From: Rikenellaceae bacterium
GTDB lineage: Bacteria; Bacteroidota; Bacteroidia; Bacteroidales; Rikenellaceae
Assembly (NCBI GenBank): GCA_015059845.1
Contig: SUZR01000007.1
Span: forward strand, 103,178 to 167,177
DNA length: 64,000 bases
Direction: 5' to 3'
This document shows positions 52,303-60,145 of the stretch, piece after piece; position 1 is the first letter of the stretch, and each line of letters opens with the position of its first letter. A program made the position numbers and the translations under genes. The notes under the pieces are model-generated. The model had not been told where the DNA came from and ran no database searches. It was given only the letters and a program-made list of their open reading frames with translations.

Positions 52303-52911
52303 CTATCTGTTGCGACCCACTTGCGAGTAGCGATGTTCAATCTTTCCCCAGCATAACACCTCCCACAGAGCCTTCACTCCGGTGGCGCGGGCATTGCGAT
52401 GGTCGATGTAGTAGGCGTGTTCCCAAACATCTATGGTCAGCAGGGGATACATACCCTCGGTTAAGGGGTTGCCGGCATTTGGTTTGCTTACGATAGATAG
52501 CTCGCCGTGCTTGTCGGCTGCGAGCCATACCCATCCCGAGCCAAACAACGCCACCGCGTCACGCTCCAGCTGCTCTCTAAGCTGCTCCACGCTACCAAAT
52601 GCCTTTTCGATGGCCGCCTTGAGCTCTCCCTCAGGCTCGCGCTTGGGTTTTGGGTGAAACTGCTCGAAATAAAAGGCGTGATTCCACGCCTGCGCGGCGT
52701 TGTTGAATATGGCTCCTTCGGATTGCAAGATAATCTCCTCGAGCGAGGAGGCTTCGGCAAAGGGCGTGTCGGCGATAAGCGTGTTTAGTTTGTCCACATA
52801 GGCCGCCATATGTTTGTCGTGGTGGTAGTGGAGCGTTTCGGCCGAGATGTGCGGCTCGAGAGCCTGCTCAGCGTAGGGCAAGGGCGAGAGCTGAATTTTT
52901 TTTGTTGTCAT
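52303..52911 (-). CDS. sodB: iron/manganese superoxide dismutase
   Basis: The enzyme dismutates superoxide in the cytoplasm; no signal peptide is present. The 202-residue protein has HISAETLHYHHDKHMAAYVD near the N-terminus (first metal His and the conserved His-Lys-His helix), AAQAWNHAFYFEQF (second His), GSGWVWL, and the final ligand motif DVWEHAYYIDHRN with Asp and His. AAQAWNHAFYF suggests the Fe or cambialistic type. The symbol is given by resemblance to Fe-SodB. Confidence 0.93.
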   Translation of the reverse strand: MTTKKIQLSPLPYAEQALEPHISAETLHYHHDKHMAAYVDKLNTLIADTPFAEASSLEEIILQSEGAIFNNAAQAWNHAFYFEQFHPKPKREPEGELKAAIEKAFGSVEQLREQLERDAVALFGSGWVWLAADKHGELSIVSKPNAGNPLTEGMYPLLTIDVWEHAYYIDHRNARATGVKALWEVLCWGKIEHRYSQVGRNR

Positions 52912-53013
52912 AATATCTGCTTTAATGAGTGAATTTTCTCCACGTGGGAGCTGTCAGAGGGGGTATTATCAAATGTAATGCCCTTTTTGATAAACGTATA
53001 GCGGGGAGCGATT

Positions 53014-53044
53014 TTTGGAAATTAAAAGAATATTATTAACTTTG
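53014..53044 (+). promoter_or_regulatory. promoter of the zeta-like kinase pair
   Basis: TTTG (53014-53017), a 19-base spacer and TAACTTTG (53037-53044), 20 bases before ATG 53065. It shows that the upstream TTG at 53047 is not the start. Confidence 0.8.
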
Positions 53045-53064
53045 CATTGACTATTGATTTACGT

Positions 53065-53634
53065 ATGCCAAAACTCTATATCATAGCCGGATGCAACGGC
53101 GCAGGTAAAACCACAGCCTCATACGCTGTGCTGCCCGAGATGCTGGAGTGTCACGAGTTTGTTAATGCCGACGAGATTGCCAAGGGCCTTTCGCCGTTCA
53201 ATCCCTCGCAGGTATCTATCGAGGCGGGACGTTTGATGCGTAAGCGTATGGATGCGCTTATGGCCGATGGCGCGGATTTTGCTTTTGAGACTACGTTGGC
53301 GACCCGTTACTATACGCGATTTATCCGTATGGCACAGGAGAGAGGCTATTTCGTGTCGTTGTTGTATTTTTGGCTGCCCAGCCCCGACCAGGCGGTCGAG
53401 CGCGTAGCTCGCCGTGTTGCGGAGGGTGGACACAACGTGCCACCCGAGGTGGTGCGCCGCCGATACTATCGAGGCATACGTTATCTCACGTCGCTATATA
53501 CAAAAGAGTGTGACTATTGGGTTATTTACGACAATAGCTCGGTTGAGGGTGTAAAAAAGATTGCTTATGGCACTCACGACGAAATACGCGAGGTCGTAGA
53601 TACGTTATCTTATAGACAAATATGCAAACTGTAG
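53065..53634 (+). CDS. zeta-toxin-like P-loop kinase
   Basis: From ATG 53065 the 189-residue protein opens LYIIAGCNGAGKTTASY with a Walker A motif (residues 9-17), then FVNADEIAKGLSPFNP and FAFETTLATRYY, the pattern of zeta-toxin/UNAG-kinase-like ATPases. The ending YRGIRYLTSLY is also family-typical. True zeta toxins phosphorylate UDP-N-acetylglucosamine and block cell-wall synthesis, but many related proteins are not toxic. A small gene overlaps its 3' end by 13 bases. Toxin status is an inference. Confidence 0.85.
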   Translation: MPKLYIIAGCNGAGKTTASYAVLPEMLECHEFVNADEIAKGLSPFNPSQVSIEAGRLMRKRMDALMADGADFAFETTLATRYYTRFIRMAQERGYFVSLLYFWLPSPDQAVERVARRVAEGGHNVPPEVVRRRYYRGIRYLTSLYTKECDYWVIYDNSSVEGVKKIAYGTHDEIREVVDTLSYRQICKL

Positions 53635-53807
53635 AGCCTATGAGTGAGGTAGAGATTGAGCAGATGCAGGAGAAGATAGACGCTGGAATCTTGTTGACAC
53701 AACAGCGCCTTAAGGAGAAGTGCAAAAAGGAGAACGGTGAGTTGGTCATTATGCGTGACGGAGAGGTTACGCACATCACTGCCGAGGACCTTGCAAAGAT
53801 GGAATAA
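53622..53807 (+). CDS. small acidic/basic partner of the zeta-like kinase
   Basis: The 61-residue protein starts MQTVEPMSEVEIEQMQEKID and ends VTHITAEDLAKME. It is helical in the first half and has a short beta-like turn later. Overlap with the kinase gene implies translational coupling and a paired role, perhaps as antitoxin or regulator. It is not the epsilon antitoxin by sequence, and it lies downstream of the kinase, the reverse of most toxin-antitoxin orders. ATG 53640 is an alternative start. Confidence 0.6.
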   Translation: MQTVEPMSEVEIEQMQEKIDAGILLTQQRLKEKCKKENGELVIMRDGEVTHITAEDLAKME

Positions 53808-53856
53808 CTCCTGTCGGTCGCGTGCGGCCTCTATTTAAAACAGAAGGTTTAATCAA

Positions 53857-53892
53857 GAAAAACCCCGAACTTGCGGTTCGGGGTTTTATTTT
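53857..53892. terminator. bidirectional terminator between the kinase pair and the DPP IV operon
   Basis: AAAACCCCGAAC (53859-53870) pairs perfectly with GTTCGGGGTTTT (53876-53887), followed by ATTTT; A run on the left side serves the minus strand. Confidence 0.92.
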
Positions 53893-53913
53893 TAGGGATT
53901 TGCAGTTCGGGTT

Positions 53914-56025
53914 TTACAGATTCTCCAACGTGTATTGAATCATCTTCTCGCGGATGTTCACCGCGTATGAGGGATACATCGAGTGATTCTGGTCGGGATA
54001 AATCATCATATCGTACTGCTTGCCTGCACGATTTAGCGCGTGGCACATCTCCATCGTGTTCTGCACGTGTACATTGTCGTCGGCCGTGCCGTGCATAATA
54101 AGCAACTGCGTGCGGTCACTCAGACGCTCGGCGAAGTTGATGGGTGAGTTGTCGTCATAACCTGTGGGGTTATCCTGCGGCAGGTCGTTGTAAATCTCGG
54201 TGTAGATGGTGTCGTAGTAACGCCAAGAGGTTACGGGAGCTACGGCAATCGCCATCTTGAACAGACCATCACCCTTCAGGGCGCAACCCAAAGCCATAAA
54301 GCCACCGTACGACCAGCCATAGATTCCGATGCGCTCAGCATCCACGTACGGCTGTGATGCCATATAGCGAGCAAATGAAATCTGGTCCTCGACCTCCAGC
54401 GCACCCAGGTTGCCGTATGTCTGCTTCTTGAATTTTTCGCCCATATAGCCCGTGCCACGACCGTCGCAACACACAACGATATAACCGTTGGCCACCATCA
54501 CACTCTCCCAGCCCATTGAGAAACTGTCGGCTACAGATTGCGAGCCGGGGCCTGAGTATTGCGTGAGGAGTACGGGGTACTTCTTCGTGGGGTCAAAGTC
54601 CAGAGGCTTAACGATATATGCGTTGAGCGCATCGCCACGCTCGGTGGTGAAGGTGAAGAACTCCTTCTGTGGTAGTGTCTTCAGACGCTCGGCCATCTCC
54701 TTGTTCTCAACCAGAGTGCGGATGAGCTTGCCATCGCCACTACGAAGCTCCACCTCGCGTGCTGCGTTGGCTGCGGTGTAGTTTGAGATGTAGTACTTCA
54801 TACCCTTGCTTGGCGAGATAGAGTATGTACCCTCTTTCTCGGTCAGGCGCTGCTTCTTCTTACCCTTGTAGTCGATAGAGTAGAGGTTACGGCGCAGGGG
54901 TGAGCCCTCGGTTGACATATAATATATACGGTCGGGAGTGGTCTCCACGATGCTTGTCACCTGCCACTTGCCCGATGTGAGTGCGCGGACCAGGCCCTTC
55001 TCGACAGAGTGCAGGTAGATGTGATTCCAGCCCGTTGCTGTTTCGTTCTGCACGATAAAGCGGTCGCCGTCGATAAAACGCACGGTGCTCAGCGCGGGAC
55101 GCTCGACGTATGTGGGTGAGGTCTCGTCGTAGATGACCTTCTGCGTACCATCCTTGCGGCAGAGTACCACCTCAAAGTGGTTCTGCTTGCGGTTTATGCG
55201 GAAGAAATACAACTCGCCAGCGGGGGTCCACTCGATAAAGGGAACGTATTGGTCGGTCTCGGCGCCTACATCCACCTTGCTCTTCTTGCCCGTAGCGATA
55301 TCATATATCCATAACTCAACCGTAGAGTTGCGGTCACCAGCCTTGGGGTACTTGAACGTATAGGGCTTGTTGTAGAGCTTGCCATCGAAGCGCATCATCT
55401 CGAACGTGGGCACCTCGCTCTCATCGAAGCGCAGGTAGGCAATTTTCTTCGAGTCGGGCGAGAAAGCGTATGCCTTTGTGAAGCCGTACTCCTCCTCATA
55501 TACCCAGTCGGCCGTACCGTTGATGATTTTGTTCCACTCGCCATCTGAGGTGATAGCCGTAGCAGAGCCTCCCAACGGAGCAACGTAGAGGTTGTTATCC
55601 TTCGCATAGGCCACCATCTTCGAGTCGGGCGAGAGCGAGAGGTCGCGTATATCCTTTAGCGCTGTAACCTCCTTGCCATCGGCGAGTGCCACAATCTGGT
55701 AGTCGGCATAGAACGAGTGGCGATATACCGAGCGGAAGTTGTTGCCCAGGATAATCATATCCTCGGCGGGCGATAGCTCGTAGCTGGCAAATCGACCCTT
55801 GTAGAGCGTGTCGCACACCGCCTCATCGGCATAGCTGTGGCGGATTACGGCTCCTGCACGACTAACGGTATAGTGTTCGCCATCCTGCATTGAGCGCAGG
55901 CCACTCACTCCGCGGTTGAGGCGTGTGATTTCGCCCAGCTCACGGAATGTCTTCTGAGAAAAAGCATCGGCACTCGTAAGGAGGAGCGCCGCTGCAAGAA
56001 TGAGTTTAAATGTATTTCTTATCAT
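53914..56025 (-). CDS. dipeptidyl peptidase IV-type S9 peptidase
   Basis: DPP IV removes N-terminal dipeptides ending in proline or alanine. The 703-residue protein has a signal peptide (to about residue 24), an eight-bladed beta-propeller and a C-terminal alpha/beta-hydrolase domain with GWSYGGF (nucleophile Ser), GTADDNVH (Asp) and DQNHSM (His). The DWVYEEEYG motif holds the double Glu that binds the substrate amino group, which separates DPP IV from other S9 enzymes. It starts three bases after the stop of the unknown gene upstream. Confidence 0.93.
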   Translation of the reverse strand: MIRNTFKLILAAALLLTSADAFSQKTFRELGEITRLNRGVSGLRSMQDGEHYTVSRAGAVIRHSYADEAVCDTLYKGRFASYELSPAEDMIILGNNFRSVYRHSFYADYQIVALADGKEVTALKDIRDLSLSPDSKMVAYAKDNNLYVAPLGGSATAITSDGEWNKIINGTADWVYEEEYGFTKAYAFSPDSKKIAYLRFDESEVPTFEMMRFDGKLYNKPYTFKYPKAGDRNSTVELWIYDIATGKKSKVDVGAETDQYVPFIEWTPAGELYFFRINRKQNHFEVVLCRKDGTQKVIYDETSPTYVERPALSTVRFIDGDRFIVQNETATGWNHIYLHSVEKGLVRALTSGKWQVTSIVETTPDRIYYMSTEGSPLRRNLYSIDYKGKKKQRLTEKEGTYSISPSKGMKYYISNYTAANAAREVELRSGDGKLIRTLVENKEMAERLKTLPQKEFFTFTTERGDALNAYIVKPLDFDPTKKYPVLLTQYSGPGSQSVADSFSMGWESVMVANGYIVVCCDGRGTGYMGEKFKKQTYGNLGALEVEDQISFARYMASQPYVDAERIGIYGWSYGGFMALGCALKGDGLFKMAIAVAPVTSWRYYDTIYTEIYNDLPQDNPTGYDDNSPINFAERLSDRTQLLIMHGTADDNVHVQNTMEMCHALNRAGKQYDMMIYPDQNHSMYPSYAVNIREKMIQYTLENL

Positions 56026-56028
56026 ATC

Positions 56029-56715
56029 TTATATATCATCAACATTAAATTCGTAACCGATACGCTTACCGGTGATAAACTTCGAGTTATCCATCTTCGA
56101 GTTGAACTGGTCAACCGTCACACGCTTGTTATCCTCGTATGAGGGTACGAGCAAATCGAAGTTGATGGCGTAGTTGATAGCCGTCTCCATAATGGCAACC
56201 AAATCCTCGCGTGTAATCTTCTCCTTGCCGAAGGCCATCGGGCGTACCAGCGTCTGACGCTTACCCTCTACGAAGAAGCACTTTTCGCGGTTGATGAAGA
56301 TGCGGCCAATGAGATAACCCTCGTCGGCATTACGGTTGAACTTGAACGAGTCGGAGAGGAAGTTGTATATGTCAATCACTCCGCAGTATGAGTTGTCGCG
56401 CTCGGCCTGCACATACTCGTTCTGCCAGATGATATGGTTTGAGTCGAACTCAAACACATCGGTGTGCATACGGAAGATAAGCAGGTCGCTGGCAATCTGC
56501 AATTGCGCCTCGAACTTACCGCGGTCACGATACTCTATGCGGACACGCTTGTCGAGCTTGCCATCAAGGTCATCATCCAGCTCGGATGCAATCTCGAACA
56601 GGACATCCTTCAACTCATTGAACGTCGCAAATGCGTTGTCGAAGATATGCTGCTTGAGCGTCGATTTGTTGATAATGGTTGCGAGAATCCTCTCGCGTAA
56701 AGGTGATTTATCCAT
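56029..56715 (-). CDS. conserved protein of unknown function
   Basis: The 228-residue cytoplasmic protein has no signal peptide or membrane segment. Features are acidic-basic runs (SELDDDLDGKLDKRVRIEYRD), an aromatic region (FEFDSNHIIWQNEYVQAERD) and GYLIGRIFINREKCFFVEGK. I recognise no motif. It lies between the glucosaminidase-LysM gene (12-base gap) and the DPP IV gene (three-base gap), so it is cotranscribed with two envelope enzymes although it appears cytoplasmic. Confidence 0.7.
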   Translation of the reverse strand: MDKSPLRERILATIINKSTLKQHIFDNAFATFNELKDVLFEIASELDDDLDGKLDKRVRIEYRDRGKFEAQLQIASDLLIFRMHTDVFEFDSNHIIWQNEYVQAERDNSYCGVIDIYNFLSDSFKFNRNADEGYLIGRIFINREKCFFVEGKRQTLVRPMAFGKEKITREDLVAIMETAINYAINFDLLVPSYEDNKRVTVDQFNSKMDNSKFITGKRIGYEFNVDDI

Positions 56716-56727
56716 ATTGTGTGGTAT

Positions 56728-57741
56728 TTATTTCAACTTAAGTGTCTGGCCAGCCTGCAGATTGTCTGTAATTCGCATACGATTCATCTTGGCCAGCTTC
56801 TTTAGGCGTATGCCATACTCCTGAGCCACCGATGTGAGTGTCTCGCCATCAGTTACGGTGTGGCTGTTGCCATCTCCCAACCACTTCGCCTGTTTCTGCT
56901 CGATGTATATGAGCTCGCCCTCGATGGGGTTGGCCGTGCTCTTGGGGTTGATTTCGTTGTACTTGCGCAGTGTGCGCTCGGTCAGGGCAAATGTCGATGC
57001 TATGCGCGAGAATGTATCTCCATCGCGGGCGATGACAAAGTGCGTACGGTTGTTCACAAATACACTGTATCCGTTATATGTACGTTCAGGTACACGGTAG
57101 TTGTTGGGGTCAACACGCGCCTCGGTGGTGGTGGGTATATCGACGCTGCTCTTCTCCGCGAAGTCGTCCGTAACGCTCTTCTCGGCACGCAGATGTGCCG
57201 CATATAGGGCCGAGCCGTTATCCTCGTCGAAGAGATATAGCTTGTTGTCTTCGATAATCTTCGTCAGGCGCTGTGCATAGTCGGGGGCTGTTGCGTAACC
57301 TGCTGCCTTAAGGCCGCGGGCCCAGCTGTGGTAGTCCGACGATGAGTATGCAAACAGCGAGTCATAACGTGGTGACTGGTCCAGAAAGTCGGCGTGGTCC
57401 TGATACGACTCCTCTACGGTATCATATTTGCGGAAGCACTCGTCGGGAGCATCATCCGTATGGTAAACCTTGTCGCCCTTCCACCCCTTCTTGCACTTGA
57501 TGCCGAAGTGGTTGTTCGAGCTGCGTGCGAGGTTGCTGTTTCCGCTATCCGATTCGAGTATGCCTTGCGCAAGGGTGATACTTGCCGGTATGCCATAGCG
57601 CTCCATATGGTCGATGGCAATATGTTTGTACTTGTCGATGTACTCCTCCTTGGTCTGACGACTTTGTGCCGATGCTTCGATGGCAAATAGTGTCAGCGCC
57701 ATAATAAAAAGCGATATTGTTCGTTTAGAGAGAAAAATCAT
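56728..57741 (-). CDS. glucosaminidase with two LysM domains
   Basis: The 337-residue protein has a signal peptide (ending ASAQ, about residue 26), a mannosyl-glycoprotein endo-beta-N-acetylglucosaminidase domain over about residues 35-190 (GIPASITLAQGILESDSGNS with the catalytic Glu, then NHFGIKCKKGW) and two LysM repeats near residues 235-282 and 290-337 for peptidoglycan binding. It probably cuts peptidoglycan glycan strands. First gene of the leftward glucosaminidase-unknown-DPP IV unit. Confidence 0.93.
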   Translation of the reverse strand: MIFLSKRTISLFIMALTLFAIEASAQSRQTKEEYIDKYKHIAIDHMERYGIPASITLAQGILESDSGNSNLARSSNNHFGIKCKKGWKGDKVYHTDDAPDECFRKYDTVEESYQDHADFLDQSPRYDSLFAYSSSDYHSWARGLKAAGYATAPDYAQRLTKIIEDNKLYLFDEDNGSALYAAHLRAEKSVTDDFAEKSSVDIPTTTEARVDPNNYRVPERTYNGYSVFVNNRTHFVIARDGDTFSRIASTFALTERTLRKYNEINPKSTANPIEGELIYIEQKQAKWLGDGNSHTVTDGETLTSVAQEYGIRLKKLAKMNRMRITDNLQAGQTLKLK

Positions 57742-57749
57742 TATCTTTG
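57742..57749 (+). promoter_or_regulatory. -7 box for the glycosyltransferase genes
   Basis: TATCTTTG, about 84 bases before ATG 57833; a TTG lies 22 bases upstream, slightly too far. It starts right at the first codon of the divergent gene. Confidence 0.45.
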
Positions 57750-57765
57750 TCGTTAACTATAAACG

Positions 57766-57796
57766 CAAAGATAAATTATTTTGTAATAATAACCAA
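57766..57796 (-). promoter_or_regulatory. promoter of the glucosaminidase operon
   Basis: On the minus strand TTG (57796-57794), a 20-base spacer and TATCTTTG (57773-57766), 24 bases before ATG 57741. Confidence 0.75.
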
Positions 57797-57832
57797 TAGC
57801 GAGAGGTGCATAACTCTCATTAAATTCGTAAT

Positions 57833-58549
57833 ATGCGACCGCTACACATCATTACTCCCGTCAAGAATTCAATCGAATCGACAATCCAGACCGCAAAGGC
57901 TATTCTTGCCTCTGAGATTACGCGACCCTATACTTACACCATCTACAACGATTTTTCGACCGAAGAGAATACCGCCCTGCTGGAGAAGTATTCCAAGGAG
58001 TTGGGCTTCGAGTTGGTGAATCTTGCCGATATCACCTCGCACCCTTCGCCAAACTACCTTCTCGTGTTGCAGCGTTGCCAGGCTTTGGCTCTCGAGGCGG
58101 GTGCCGACCTGCTTATCGTTGAGTCGGATGTGGTGGTGCGAGCCAATACGTTGCAGGGGTTGGCCGATGGGGCTGCGGCACGTGAGGATTGTGGTATTGC
58201 GGCAGCCGTTACGGTGGATGATAAGGGGACGATAAACTACCCTTATGAGTATGCCCGAGGTCGTGAGGGCGAGGATTATGCCGTAAAGAAGCATTGCAGT
58301 TTCTGCTGCTCGCTGCTGACCCACAATCTGCTTAAGGCTTACGATTTTCACGAGCTGAATCCCGAGAAACATTGGTTTGATGTTACTATCTCGCAACGCT
58401 CACGCGCATTGGGATTTAATAATTATCTCTTTGCCTCGTTGCCCGTAATCCATCGTCCGCACGCAAGTCGCCCGTGGAAACAACTGAAATACACTAATCC
58501 GCTTAAATACTATTGGATAAAGTTCACCAAAGGATTTGATAAGATATAG
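57833..58549 (+). CDS. family 2 glycosyltransferase
   Basis: The 238-residue protein is a GT-A fold glycosyltransferase: HIITPVKNSIESTIQTAKAI at the N-terminus, YTIYNDFSTEEN, and LLIVESDVVVRANTLQGL, where ESDVVV takes the place of the metal-binding DxD. A C-terminal part with HWFDVTISQRSRALGF follows. No membrane segment is present. Donor and acceptor are unknown. It stands 28 bases before the DUF5672 gene. Confidence 0.82.
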   Translation: MRPLHIITPVKNSIESTIQTAKAILASEITRPYTYTIYNDFSTEENTALLEKYSKELGFELVNLADITSHPSPNYLLVLQRCQALALEAGADLLIVESDVVVRANTLQGLADGAAAREDCGIAAAVTVDDKGTINYPYEYARGREGEDYAVKKHCSFCCSLLTHNLLKAYDFHELNPEKHWFDVTISQRSRALGFNNYLFASLPVIHRPHASRPWKQLKYTNPLKYYWIKFTKGFDKI

Positions 58550-58577
58550 TGTAACAACTGCCGAAAAACAACAAAAG

Positions 58578-59360
58578 ATGGACTGCCAAAAGAAAAAAGT
58601 TAAAGTCGTAGTTCCCGTTTATACCGAGACGTTAAGCGGGCGAAATGAGAAGTCGTTAAGGCAAACAGTAGATGTCTTGCGCCGTTACCCCATAACACTG
58701 CTTGCGCCCGAGGGGCTTGATGTTACGGCCCTGCAGCAGGAGTTTTCGATTGAAGAGGTGACAAGGGTTAGCCGTGAGTGGCTGGGACAAAACGGAATAA
58801 AGGGGTATAATCATATGATGCTCTCGCGCGAGTTTTACGAGATGTTTGCCGACTATGAGTATATCCTTATCTGCCAGACCGATGCCTGGATTTTCCGTGA
58901 TGAGCTGGAGCAGTGGTGCGATGCAGGATATGATTACGTTGCTGCGCCGTGGCCCAAGCGACCTATATATGATAAGCCATTTATCCGCCATTGGTTGAAG
59001 TTGCGCCGTCTGCTCTTTAAGAGCAATAAGCGTATCTTGCGTCAGCAGGGATTTAATCAGGTGGGTAATGGTGGCCTGTCACTTAGGCACGTGAATGCCT
59101 TTATCAAGGCTTGCGACAATCACGCTGATGTTATCGAGATATTCAAGCACAAGCGGGGAATCCTATATAACGAGGATTGGTTCTGGAGCATCATTCCACG
59201 CGAGTTGAACTATCCGCCGTTTGAGGTGGCACTCGGCTTCTCGTTCGATATTCGTCCTTGGATGTGTTACGAGTTGTCGGGCGGAAAACTGCCGTTCGGT
59301 TGTCACGGATGGTTTAAGAAGAGAAATATAGGTTTCTGGAAACCGATTATTGAGGGATAG
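58578..59360 (+). CDS. DUF5672 family protein, probably a glycosyltransferase
   Basis: From ATG 58578 the 260-residue protein begins VKVVVPVYTETLSG and contains YEYILICQTDAWIFRDEL, VAAPWPKRP and NQVGNGGLSLRHVNAFI, the pattern of DUF5672, a domain often found in surface glycan loci and likely a glycosyltransferase. The frame extends to a TTG at 58536 that would overlap the upstream gene; the ATG is preferred. Together with the GT2 gene it may make a small surface-sugar structure. Confidence 0.8.
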   Translation: MDCQKKKVKVVVPVYTETLSGRNEKSLRQTVDVLRRYPITLLAPEGLDVTALQQEFSIEEVTRVSREWLGQNGIKGYNHMMLSREFYEMFADYEYILICQTDAWIFRDELEQWCDAGYDYVAAPWPKRPIYDKPFIRHWLKLRRLLFKSNKRILRQQGFNQVGNGGLSLRHVNAFIKACDNHADVIEIFKHKRGILYNEDWFWSIIPRELNYPPFEVALGFSFDIRPWMCYELSGGKLPFGCHGWFKKRNIGFWKPIIEG

Positions 59361-59393
59361 AAAAAAATGCCGAGCATAATCAGCTCGGCATTT
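59361..59393. terminator. terminator between the DUF5672 gene and the PNPOx-fold gene
   Basis: AAATGCCGAGC (59364-59374) pairs perfectly with GCTCGGCATTT (59382-59392). Confidence 0.88.
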
Positions 59394-59402
59394 GTGTTGT
59401 AA

Positions 59403-59945
59403 TTAGAATGTTACTGTTTCATCCTGCTGAGAGAACGAACTGAATGTCGCGGTGGCATTGGTGAGGTAGTAAACGGCAATATTATCGTCATTCTCATTGT
59501 ACGAACTACGCAGATGAGGGTAGGCATCCAGCACGGCCTTCTTAGCCTCCACTCGCTCGTCCTCGACAAGAGTCGCCGCTACACGTACCCACTCGTTGTT
59601 GCCCTGAGCGCACAGCTCGACTTTTGGATTTACAGCCAGCTGCTTTGATACTCGCTTTACGTGGCCTGTTATGATATAGAGTTTGCCCTCGAAGATATGT
59701 AACGCACCAAAGGGACGCACGCGGGGCTGGTCACCATCCATAGTAGCGATATAAAATACCCCTTTCTGCATCATATAGTCGAAGACGCGCTGCTGTACCT
59801 CGCCGTTGGGTGAGCGGTATGCTGCGTGGTCGATGGGAGTTGCGGCAGCCTCGGTGGTCGCGGCTTCGCCGGTGTTCTGCTCAGCCTTGGGTGAGCACGA
59901 TACAAGAAGTGTAATCGAGAAAAGGATAAATAGTAGATTTTTCAT
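59403..59945 (-). CDS. PNPOx-fold (FMN split-barrel) lipoprotein
   Basis: From ATG 59945 the 180-residue protein has a lipobox LLVSC (Cys17) and an Ala/Thr-rich tether. The rest resembles pyridoxamine-phosphate-oxidase-like proteins: GVFYIATMDGDQPRVRPFGA, then LYIITGHVKRVSKQLAVNPK and ATLVEDERVEAKKAVLDAYP. These normally bind FMN or heme in the cytoplasm, so a lipid-anchored export signal is unusual. The longer frame begins with TTG at 59969. Substrate unknown. Confidence 0.8.
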   Translation of the reverse strand: MKNLLFILFSITLLVSCSPKAEQNTGEAATTEAAATPIDHAAYRSPNGEVQQRVFDYMMQKGVFYIATMDGDQPRVRPFGALHIFEGKLYIITGHVKRVSKQLAVNPKVELCAQGNNEWVRVAATLVEDERVEAKKAVLDAYPHLRSSYNENDDNIAVYYLTNATATFSSFSQQDETVTF

Positions 59946-59979
59946 AGTTAGTGTTTTTAGTATTTGCAATTGGTCTCAG

Positions 59980-59987
59980 CAAATATA
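59980..59987 (-). promoter_or_regulatory. -7 box for the PNPOx-fold gene
   Basis: TATATTTG on the minus strand, 34 bases before ATG 59945. No clear -33 element. Confidence 0.55.
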
Positions 59988-60024
59988 AAGATAATTAATT
60001 ATAATATGCCTGATGTAAATTAAA

Positions 60025-60083
60025 AAGAGACTATCTAACAAGGCTTTTTTGGCATCTGGCTTGCTCTTGTTATACAATTTCTC
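60025..60083. repeat. TAACAAG/CTTGTTA palindromic element, copy 4
   Basis: The left arm ends TAACAAG at 60042; the right arm (60066-60083) is identical to that of copy 3 and ends TTTCTC. Between them is the shared segment GGCATCTGGCTTG, without the 66-base addition of copy 3. The outer left arm is more diverged than in the other copies. It lies between two leftward genes, beyond the plsX terminator. Confidence 0.75.
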
Positions 60084-60121
60084 AAAAAAAGGAGGGTGCT
60101 AACATTAAGTTAGACACCCTC
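60084..60121 (-). terminator. terminator of plsX, next to repeat copy 4
   Basis: GAGGGTG and CTAAC (60092-60103) pair with GTTAG and CACCCTC (60109-60121, one bulged A); on the minus strand a run of seven T follows. It differs from the terminator at 50186 mainly in the loop. Confidence 0.88.
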
Positions 60122-60145
60122 TTAATTCTATTTATTATGTGAGTC

